This document shows positions 60,501 to 64,000 of a stretch of 64,000 nucleotides of DNA, one piece after another. The notes under the pieces are model-generated. The model was given only the letters and a program-made list of their open reading frames with translations. It made no database searches and was not told the origin of the DNA. Numbering within the stretch: position 1 is the first letter of the stretch; each line of letters begins with the position of its first letter. The position numbers were made by a program, and so were the translations under genes. Origin of the DNA: Branchiostoma floridae (Eukaryota; Chordata; Leptocardii; Amphioxiformes; Branchiostomatidae); the NCBI RefSeq assembly GCF_000003815.2, contig NC_049986.1, positions 14,211,933 to 14,275,932 on the forward strand. Reading direction: 5' to 3'.

Positions 60501-63500
60501 ATGTGCACCAGTACCAAAGCTTGTAGTGGATTAGATGCATAGACTACATGTAGGTAGACAGATGCTTTTCCATTGTAGAATTTTAGCAGTCAACACATCT
60601 CTGCAAGAAGTTTGAGCAAAGCTATTTCTAATTTCTATGTATCACCTGTACAATTAAATTTTTTCCTGGTTTATGACTTATCTGTCTTGCACTGTGTGTG
60701 GCTGTCATGCACTATTCCCAACACAATGGGCTGTGCTTTGACTGTTCTTCTGCACACATTTTGTTGCGCTTTGTACTGCTTCTGCTGTATAGTACTCATT
60801 GTGCTTCAGGCAACATTTGCATGGCAGTCTAGCCATCTTGTAGTTTTGCTGTTCCGTGCTTTGTGGTGCTGTGCTTTGCTGTGCTGTGCTGTGCTATGCG
60901 TAAAGTGCAAATTGTAGCAGAATTTCCTTTTTCCCCCAATCAAGTTCCGAGTAAACCTCTCCGGGTTGCTGCCTCTGCTGTCGACCCGAGAACCATTCGT
61001 GTAGACTGGAGGCCACCACGAAAGGCAAATGGAGAAATTATGGGCTACAATGTCTTCTATGGTCCGAGTGATGCAGATGAAGTGTCATCTAAAACTGTGG
61101 ACCCCAATGATAATATGGTCCGACTGGATGGTCTGGAGCCATTTACAGAATATACCATTATCTTGTCGGCTTTCACATTGGTGGGCGGTGGAGACAGGAG
61201 TGAGCCTGTGATTGTGAGGACACCAGCTGCTGGTGCGTACTTCCTGACTGCTGGTAGACAAATGTGACTTTGTGTCTGTAATTGTTGCACCTGTCCTCAA
61301 CNNNNNNNNNNNNNNNNNNNNNNNNNNNNNNNNNNNNNNNNNNNNNNNNNNNNNNNNNNNNNNNNNNNNNNNNNNNNNNNNNNNNNNNNNNNNNNNNNNN
61401 NCATCTAAATATTGCAAAAGAAAACGATGGGAGTTCAACTGACTTGATTAATCCTTTCTACTGCTCCTCTGTTATATGTGCCAGTCTCACTCATGTGCTT
61501 GACTTTGACATGACTCATTTCTTTCCCACTGACATGACATATTTCTTTCTCACTGAAGCACCGACACGTCCCCTAAGCGTGACAGCCGACGGACAAGGCC
61601 CTGACTCTGTAGAAGTCACATGGCAGAGCCCTGCTGAGAACAATGGAAATCTGCTCGGTTATTACGTCTACTACCAAGTTGTGGGGAGTACAGAGACATC
61701 AAGATCTGAGACTGGTCCTGACGAAACCACTTACAGTATCAGTGGGCTGCGGCCTGCTACAGAATACATAATCACTGTCACTGCTTACACATTGGGTGGA
61801 GAGAGTGAACGTAGTGAGGAAGTCCTAGTCAGCACTTTGAGTGGTGGTAGGTCTTTGTTCATTCATACCCATTTAATACTTGCAACAACCGACAATCTAC
61901 TTTAACTTAGACTTGTTCTACAGCCAGACAACTGGACTACTTGCATCTTCAGCTTCAGTATGTCTTGAATGCAACATCAGTAATGATGACATGCATTGGT
62001 CATGATCTGCTTGTGGTCATCTCAAACATGGCAAAATGCCAACTATCTCTTTGCCTCTCTATAACACTGTGTTCTCCTTAAATACTCTTTCTTTGTCTAA
62101 AGATAGAATTTTGTTATAGCTCTGTTACTTTAGCGTGTTGCTAACATTAATGTGTGACAACTTCCAACATGTATTAGCTGACATTAGTGACTTCTTCTTC
62201 TGTCCTCTCAAAGTCCCTTCAACACCCCTAAGTGTGACTGCCAACGGACAAGCCCCTGATACCGTAGTAGTCACATGGCAGAGCCCTGCAGAGACCAATG
62301 GAGACCTGCTTGGCTATTACATCTACTACCAAGTTGTGGGAAGCACAGAGACTTCACAAGCTGAAGCTGGTCCTGACGAAACGACTTACAGCATCAGTGG
62401 GCTGCGGCCTGCTACAGAATACATAATCACTCTCACAGCTTACACAGAGGGTGGGGAGAGTGAACGTAGTGGGGAAGCTCTGGTTCGCACTTTGAGTGGT
62501 GGTAGGTCATGCTTTATGTGGCATTCATACAGATTCTTATATCACAACCTTCAACAACCTACAAGCTTAAACTTCAAAAGTCATTGTTCTACCACAGTAA
62601 CATCTCTAGTTTCTCATAGACATAGCTTACACTGACAACTTCTGTCATCAATACAATGTCAATGTTTACTACCTCATCCTTCATTTGCACTGAAGCCTGA
62701 GTGGCAGTTAAAGTTGCAGTCATGAGTGGCAAACTTGTTTACTGTCCCATTCTTGTTACACTGTCTCCTCTACATGTTGACATGCACATGATGTAAGCTT
62801 TTGTTCTGTCCCCCAAAGTCCCATCAACACCCCTCGGTGTGACTGCTGAGGAAAATGCTCCTGACGCCATTTTGGTTACATGGGAACCTCCGACACAGAC
62901 CAATGGAGACCTGCTTGGTTATTACATCTATTACCAAGTTGTGGGAGACACAGAGACGTCACGAGCAGAGGCTGGTCCTGACGACGTGGCTTACATCATC
63001 AGTGGGCTACAGCCTGCTACAGAATACATAATCACTGTCACAGCTTACACAGAGGGTGGGGAGAGTGAACATAGTGGGGACATCCAGGTTCGCACTTTGA
63101 GTGGTGGTAGGTAGTACTTCTGTCATCTATGTCAGCATTTCAATTGCAATTCAATATATTCTGATAACTCTTTTGAATGTCCCCTCAGGTCTGAGGATAA
63201 ACTTGTCGCTGTCTTGTCCTAGAATCTTACCTTTGTCATGTTTGTCTTAAAGAATGGCTCGAAGTAAATTTCCTCATGCATATCATTTCTTCTTTTGCCC
63301 TCCTGAAGTCCCACCAACACCCTCTAGTGTGACAGCAGAAGGCGAGGCTCCTGACAGTATTAAGGTTGCATGGCAATCTCCTGCCCAAACAAACGGAAAC
63401 CTTGGTGGTTTCCGCATCTATTACCGCGTTCTTGGGACGTCAGAGAAGTCCAGTTCAGAGATTGGACCTGATGAGATGATGTACAGCATCCGTGGGCTGC

Positions 63501-63602
63501 AGCCCGCCACAGATTATGTAGTTACACTGTCCTCTCACTCCGATGGGGGTGAGATCGAGAGTGAACGAACATCGGAAATTGTAGTTCGAACCTTAAGTGG
63601 TG
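32635..63602 (+). CDS. Tenascin, 5' part (34 coding exons, incomplete at 3' end)
   Basis: Secreted oligomeric extracellular-matrix protein that modulates cell adhesion. The spliced product in view is about 3,717 residues: signal peptide 1-26, N-terminal assembly segment with VFNHVYNINVP near 52-62, coiled coil about 123-153, five EGF-like repeats 166-315, then 33 FN3 domains. The VFNHVYNI motif before heptads, EGF repeats and FN3 domains is the tenascin signature. Every intron is phase 1, so reading frames join without adjustment (exon 1 ends after G of a Gly/Glu codon; FN3 exons start with two bases). The C-terminal fibrinogen-like domain expected for a tenascin is beyond the right edge. Vertebrate tenascins have roughly 8-20 FN3 domains, so this array is very long; from memory, amphioxus tenascin is known for many FN3 domains. 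Exon borders are read from splice consensus and phase, not from transcripts. Confidence 0.93.
33587..35288 (+). other. Tenascin intron between EGF exon and FN3 1
   Basis: About 1.7 kb, phase 1. No FN3- or EGF-like frame on the plus strand was seen. Confidence 0.8.
35289..35564 (+). CDS. Tenascin FN3 domain 1
   Basis: Residues 318-409; acceptor TTCCACAG, donor AAAG|GTAAGC, phase 1-1, 276 nt. FN3 hallmarks are the B-strand Trp (FIGWVEED), YHLEYRR and the ATEYQFRVSGEN F strand. This domain diverges from the rest of the array and keeps GC-rich codons like the EGF exon, so it is probably the ancestral first domain. Its F-G loop reads KGRGEPSE, an RGE at the position where later domains carry RGD. 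Confidence 0.9.
35565..37405 (+). other. Tenascin intron between FN3 1 and FN3 2
   Basis: About 1.8 kb, phase 1. A 117-codon open frame at 35955-36308 lacks domain features, and splicing it in would not keep phase; treated as intronic. FN3 1 stands apart from the later array both in position and in sequence. Confidence 0.75.
37406..37768 (+). CDS. Tenascin FN3 domain 2
   Basis: Residues 410-530, 363 nt, the longest FN3 exon here. Core: VDPYSVVVQWKPP, GYRLLYQ, SVYNMWVVPYSPGGSGP. A linker (ATAGGGTVPRPETGTDDRD) extends the C-terminal end. The start is uncertain: the acceptor TTTTGAAG at 37405 resembles that of neighbouring exons, but GACCAG at 37387 would also keep phase 1 and add six residues. 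The F-G loop has GGSGP, no RGD. Confidence 0.85.
38407..38754 (+). CDS. Tenascin FN3 domain 3
   Basis: Residues 531-646, 348 nt, phase 1-1. Core NIHVEWQPPT, GYKLQYQKPGDSYPQTVDM, QYNMWVTPYGPGGDGPES. The F-G loop has GGD, one base away from the RGD of the following domains. Ends in the linker VEGPGTGPGIDGRPGG. First of the closely related exon copies. Confidence 0.9.
38755..40249 (+). repeat. Duplicated intron family C (after FN3 3 and FN3 4)
   Basis: Introns 38755-39319 and 39668-40249 are near copies along their length (for example CCCCAAGACAGTCGTCAATG in both, and GAATCTACCTAACAAGTAATG before each acceptor). With the exons they define about 0.9-kb duplicated units. Confidence 0.9.
39320..39667 (+). 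CDS. Tenascin FN3 domain 4 (RGD)
   Basis: Residues 647-762, 348 nt, phase 1-1, acceptor ACATTAAAG. RGD at 39574-39582 in the F-G loop (YGPRGDGPES). Almost identical to domain 5 in its first half (GAPIGVSGRPLDPYNIRLQW), while its second half matches domain 3, so part of the exon may have been converted. Confidence 0.9.
40250..40603 (+). CDS. Tenascin FN3 domain 5 (RGD)
   Basis: Residues 763-880, 354 nt, phase 1-1. RGD at 40504-40512. The exon and the intron before it are near copies of domain 4 and its preceding intron. C-D region differs locally (KPGDGYVRTVDMGNPSDRSY). Linker with GPGTGPGTGTDGRPGG. Confidence 0.9.
40604..41278 (+). other. Intron after FN3 5 (unique 3' half)
   Basis: The first 200 bases carry the minisatellite found in neighbouring introns, with variants of CACTGACATCACTGGACAAT. 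The remainder does not match families A, B or C, so this may mark a boundary between duplication blocks. Confidence 0.7.
41279..41632 (+). CDS. Tenascin FN3 domain 6 (RGD)
   Basis: Residues 881-998, 354 nt, phase 1-1, acceptor ATTCAAAG. RGD at 41533-41541. Core NIRLQWQPPTNPTGPITGYK. Linker AGGPGTGPGTGTDERPGG, with Glu replacing the usual Gly. Confidence 0.9.
42266..42613 (+). CDS. Tenascin FN3 domain 7 (RGD)
   Basis: Residues 999-1114, 348 nt, phase 1-1, donor GATG|GTAAGG. RGD at 42520-42528. Carries QYYKPGDS in the C strand, shared only with domains 8 and 10, whose exons are preceded by the same intron family. Short linker VEGTGPGTGTDGRPDG. Confidence 0.9.
43354..43707 (+). CDS. Tenascin FN3 domain 8 (RGD)
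   Basis: Residues 1115-1232, 354 nt, phase 1-1. RGD at 43608-43616. QYYKPGDS variant as in domains 7 and 10. Linker EEGPGTGPGTGTDGRPGG. First exon of a two-exon block that appears duplicated as domains 10 and 11. Confidence 0.9.
44259..44609 (+). CDS. Tenascin FN3 domain 9 (RGD)
   Basis: Residues 1233-1349, 351 nt, phase 1-1, acceptor CTTCAAAG. RGD at 44510-44518. VQYQKPGDS variant; VNMGNPPDHSY where sisters have VDMGNPPDRSY. The preceding intron belongs to the same family as that before domain 11. Confidence 0.9.
45309..45656 (+). CDS. Tenascin FN3 domain 10 (RGD)
   Basis: Residues 1350-1465, 348 nt, phase 1-1, donor GATG|GTAAGG. RGD at 45563-45571. QYYKPGDS variant and short linker VEGTGPATGTDGRPDG, closest to domain 7. 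Confidence 0.9.
46225..46554 (+). CDS. Tenascin FN3 domain 11
   Basis: Residues 1466-1575, 330 nt, phase 1-1. Core NTIRLQWRPPTNPTDDIHGYKLHY, SEYTMLVTPYGPGGRDGPESK. The loop contains GGRDG, a scrambled relative of GRGDG, so RGD is absent. The linker is shorter and unrelated (SIGDTDVPTGG). More diverged than domains 3-10. Confidence 0.9.
47255..47560 (+). CDS. Tenascin FN3 domain 12 (RGD)
   Basis: Residues 1576-1677, 306 nt, phase 1-1, acceptor CTTTTAACTACCAG. RGD at 47503-47511 (YGPRGDGPQSE). Core TVRVEWRPPTNPTDDIFGYKLHYQKPEDS. The Pro/Gly linker is lost (ends DDPSG). Confidence 0.9.
48435..48740 (+). CDS. Tenascin FN3 domain 13
   Basis: Residues 1678-1779, 306 nt, phase 1-1, acceptor TTTTGAAG. 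Core YTIQVDWQPPTYPMDDISGYRLLYAKEGD, QYNMWVMPYGPGGDGPQSQ. GGD at the RGD position, as in domain 3. No linker. Confidence 0.9.
49573..49887 (+). CDS. Tenascin FN3 domain 14
   Basis: Residues 1780-1884, 315 nt, phase 1-1, acceptor TTTTACACAG. Core SLLVEWEAPTLPEG, GFRLFWRKVGEGEY, FTEYEMYVVAFNANGDGPNSD. An outlier that interrupts the RGD sub-family: its F strand is like domains 16 onward and its loop has NGD. Confidence 0.88.
50586..50879 (+). CDS. Tenascin FN3 domain 15 (RGD, last copy)
   Basis: Residues 1885-1982, 294 nt, phase 1-1. RGD at 50828-50836 (YGNRGDGPRSE), encoded AGG-GGC-GAT where the other copies use AGA-GGT-GAC/GAT, so it is an older copy or independent gain. Core SVRIQWRPPTNPPEPVMGYRLLYQRYGDD, QYDFWVTPYG. 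Confidence 0.9.
51646..51930 (+). CDS. Tenascin FN3 domain 16
   Basis: Residues 1983-2077, 285 nt, phase 1-1, acceptor TTTTCTTAAG. Starts the second sub-family: VPGAPVGL start, ITVRWNEP, YTVYTIYVVGLTSQGEGERSD. The RGD loop is replaced by GEGERSD. Confidence 0.9.
52554..52850 (+). CDS. Tenascin FN3 domain 17
   Basis: Residues 2078-2176, 297 nt, phase 1-1. Core SIQVTWQEPEVNRGVITAYNVYYQP, ATEYVISVAAITSAGEGERSDK. Acceptor AAATTCAAG has a pyrimidine tract upstream; its GC-rich first third contrasts with the AT-rich intron before it. Confidence 0.88.
53235..53522 (+). CDS. Tenascin FN3 domain 18
   Basis: Residues 2177-2272, 288 nt, phase 1-1. VPDAPRDF start, SIQVSWEPPANTNGELQGYKILYRQ, FTVYLLALVAFTEGGEGETSSE. 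First exon of the standard 288-nt size. Confidence 0.9.
53539..53660 (+). repeat. Three-copy intronic tandem repeat
   Basis: GGCTATTTCTCACAATGGCA occurs at 53539, 53584 and 53638, spaced 45 and 54 bases, within the intron after FN3 18. Confidence 0.92.
53890..54177 (+). CDS. Tenascin FN3 domain 19
   Basis: Residues 2273-2368, 288 nt, phase 1-1, acceptor TCTCCTGCCAG. Core SARVVWQPPAEPNGILQGYKVLYK, GTEYVVAVSAFTGAGDGSPSEE. Strong acceptor and GGTG|GTATGT donor. Confidence 0.9.
54669..54956 (+). CDS. Tenascin FN3 domain 20
   Basis: Residues 2369-2464, 288 nt, phase 1-1. Core SIRVSWQPSTETNGVLLGYYIYYTPEG, FTVYIISVSGFTAAGEGDRSDE. The phase-preserving donor is GGCG|GTGGGT; a GG|GTAATG donor four bases on would shift the frame. 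Confidence 0.87.
55465..55752 (+). CDS. Tenascin FN3 domain 21
   Basis: Residues 2465-2560, 288 nt, phase 1-1. Core TVRVEWQPPQQPNGEIQGYNIYYR, FTEYTIRVSALTGVGEGQTSD. Long poly-T tract before the acceptor. Donor GTGGGT type. Confidence 0.88.
56053..56340 (+). CDS. Tenascin FN3 domain 22
   Basis: Residues 2561-2656, 288 nt, phase 1-1. APSFPMDVEANAVDS start differs from the usual VPxxP opening. Core SIRINWQPPTEPNGNVLGYNIFYT, ATQYAITLNAFTEAGEGERTEE. Confidence 0.9.
56571..56858 (+). CDS. Tenascin FN3 domain 23
   Basis: Residues 2657-2752, 288 nt, phase 1-1. VPGAPASI start, IRVEWQAPSEMGGTLLGYKIYYQ, YSEYLIWLVGYTEAGEGDSTEQ. Separated from domain 22 by one of the shortest introns here (230 bp). Confidence 0.9.
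57172..57459 (+). CDS. Tenascin FN3 domain 24
   Basis: Residues 2753-2848, 288 nt, phase 1-1, acceptor CATTTTTTGTAG. VPTAPREV start, SATVNWQPPLANNGQLLGYKVYYQ, MTEYLISVLAFTSIGEGPHSQE. Shares SHTNDDIEPMTEY with domain 27 (NHTNIDVDPMTEY), a pair more alike than their neighbours. Confidence 0.9.
58141..58428 (+). CDS. Tenascin FN3 domain 25
   Basis: Residues 2849-2944, 288 nt, phase 1-1. VPGSPIGV start, SILVRWQEPPDRNGILLGYYIYF, FTKYFVTISAVTGAGEGERSDG. Donor GTGGGT type. Resembles domain 20 in C-strand and E-region wording (YYIY, EQRGQV), suggesting a multi-exon block repeat. Confidence 0.88.
58673..58960 (+). CDS. Tenascin FN3 domain 26
   Basis: Residues 2945-3040, 288 nt, phase 1-1, acceptor CTGCCACCCTAG. 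VPAAPTDL start, TIQVYWQQPQQANGNLLGYKLFYQ, ATEYLIWVVAYTGAGDGERPNE. Similar to domain 23 in LIWxVxYT. Confidence 0.9.
59283..59570 (+). CDS. Tenascin FN3 domain 27
   Basis: Residues 3041-3136, 288 nt, phase 1-1, acceptor TCCCTCCCCAG. VPDAPRDI start, TIRVKWHAPRQTNGVLLGYKVFYK, MTEYVVTVSAFTSAGDGPESR. Pairs with domain 24. Confidence 0.9.
60085..60381 (+). CDS. Tenascin FN3 domain 28
   Basis: Residues 3137-3235, 297 nt, phase 1-1. VPSSPFGL start, SISISWQLPLDPNGVIEGYNLYYE, YTLYSLEIAGVTGGGEGDRSDQ. A three-residue insertion in the C'-E region (PEDGVNSPYVL) explains the extra nine bases. Donor GTGGGT type. Confidence 0.88.
60945..61232 (+). CDS. Tenascin FN3 domain 29
   Basis: Residues 3236-3331, 288 nt, phase 1-1. 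VPSKPLRV start, TIRVDWRPPRKANGEIMGYNVFYG, FTEYTIILSAFTLVGGGDRSEP. Donor GCTG|GTGCGT is atypical but is the one that keeps phase and exon length. Confidence 0.87.
61302..61401. other. Assembly gap (100 N) in tenascin intron
   Basis: Exactly 100 N between FN3 29 and FN3 30, at the border of the second and third FN3 sub-families. True size is unknown and it could hide one or more FN3 exons. Confidence 0.99.
61559..61846 (+). CDS. Tenascin FN3 domain 30
   Basis: Residues 3332-3427, 288 nt, phase 1-1, acceptor TCACTGAAG. First of the third sub-family: PLSVTADGQGPDSVEVTWQS, LLGYYVYYQVVGSTET, ATEYIITVTAYTLGGESERSEE. A 100-N gap lies upstream in its intron. Confidence 0.9.
62214..62501 (+). CDS. Tenascin FN3 domain 31
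   Basis: Residues 3428-3523, 288 nt, phase 1-1, acceptor CCTCTCAAAG. Nearly the same protein as domain 30 (TVVVTWQSPAETNGDLLGYY, VVGSTETSQAEAGPDETTYS, GGESERSGEA); the nucleotide match is close enough to be a recent duplicate. Confidence 0.9.
62819..63106 (+). CDS. Tenascin FN3 domain 32
   Basis: Residues 3524-3619, 288 nt, phase 1-1. Third close copy (LLGYYIYYQVVGDTETSRAE, ATEYIITVTAYTEGGESEHS), with a changed B strand (AILVTWEPPTQ). Confidence 0.9.
63309..63602 (+). CDS. Tenascin FN3 domain 33 (last in window)
   Basis: Residues 3620-3717, 294 nt, phase 1-1. Diverged member of the third sub-family (SIKVAWQSPAQTNGNLGGFRIYYRVLGTSEK, ATDYVVTLSSHSDGGEIESERTSE), with two extra residues in the F-G loop. 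The phase-1 donor GGTG|GTAGGT shows the gene continues past the right edge. Confidence 0.9.
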
Positions 63603-64000
63603 GTAGGTTAAATTTCAATAGCTTAAAAATTGCAGCTTTCTTACAGCTTGCAGCTACAAATGTACATATCACCAGATCAAATCACCTCCTTTTTAGTCTC
63701 ATTCTACATTTCCTGAACAAGCAAAGGCCTTCTTACATGCTGCTGGTGACAATGGCTTCTCTTCCTTTCTTGGGTCATTTCTCATGAAGCTTCTCTGATG
63801 CGCATTTCTGGTCATGCTGGATCCTGTTCATCTGCATTTTCCTCATCATCCAGGCCTGACAAGCTGCTGGGTCTTTCCATCCCATTCCTGTTTGCCTCTT
63901 TGGGTGGCAACTTCTCTTGGGGTTCCAGTCATACCTTGGCTAGGGCATTCTGTGGTGATGGTTGATTGCGGGCCAAGTCTCCCAAGACCTCTGCTAGATA

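Larger units (their letters stand above)
54178..61558 (+). other. Introns after FN3 19-29
   Basis: Eleven introns of 0.2-0.7 kb. They include a C/CCT-rich pyrimidine tract (55149-55190), a two-copy repeat with CTGATTCATTG.GTCCTCAAT (about 59764-59825), a GTGCT-rich stretch (60850-60895) and the N gap (61302-61401). No additional FN3 exon is readable. Confidence 0.7.
61847..64000 (+). other. Introns after FN3 30-33 and right edge
   Basis: Introns 61847-62213, 62502-62818, 63107-63308 and the start of the next from 63603. The pre-acceptor parts share pyrimidine-rich TTCTGTCC-CAAAG wording, in line with recent unit duplication. No further exon before 64000. Confidence 0.7.

Noticed and set aside
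60600-60944. Cys-rich frame (CALLCCAVLC) before FN3 29
   Set aside because: Translation of a GTGCT-type simple repeat in an intron, cut by the acceptor at 60944.
63603-64000. Search for a fibrinogen-like C-terminal domain
   Set aside because: Only intron sequence is present after FN3 33; the domain must lie beyond the window.

Overview
The window is animal (deuterostome) genomic DNA, most likely from a lancelet (Branchiostoma). It has small exons in large introns, GT-AG splice sites, microsatellites and two 100-N assembly gaps (1594-1693 and 61302-61401). It carries parts of two head-to-head genes. No bacterial, viral, CRISPR, rRNA or tRNA features were seen.

Plus strand, about 32.4 kb to the right edge: the 5' part of a tenascin gene, an oligomeric extracellular-matrix glycoprotein. 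One large exon encodes the signal peptide, a tenascin-specific N-terminal assembly segment with cysteines and a heptad coiled coil, and five tenascin-type EGF-like repeats. It is followed by 33 consecutive exons, each encoding one whole fibronectin type III (FN3) domain. All 33 are phase 1-1 and a multiple of three long. I can assemble about 3,717 residues and the gene runs off the right edge; no fibrinogen-like C-terminal domain is in the window. The array has three sub-families: FN3 2-13 and 15 (long exons, Pro/Gly/Thr linkers, repeated RGD in the F-G loop), FN3 16-29 (mostly 288-nt exons with a GEGERSD-like F-G loop), and FN3 30-33 (recent copies). FN3 3-11 arose by duplication of exon plus intron, shown by intron families and a shared intronic minisatellite.

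Minus strand, 28.6 kb down to 1.8 kb: five exons of a ZGPAT-like gene (zinc finger CCCH-type with G-patch domain; a nuclear transcriptional repressor in vertebrates). They encode the G-patch, a basic linker with an FFDFLN motif and the start of the C-terminal coiled coil. Splice phases match exactly at all four junctions. Introns are about 2.7, 9.4, 0.3 and 13.9 kb. The 5' exons, with the CCCH finger, and the last coding exon were not found.

The rest of the left half is intronic or intergenic. It holds a 212-bp foldback element (9435-9646) with near-perfect terminal inverted repeats and a 9-bp target-site duplication, microsatellites, short duplications and only short, unconvincing open frames.

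The best leads are the nine RGD tripeptides at one equivalent loop position in the FN3 array, the two-exon duplication history written in the introns, and the foldback transposon.
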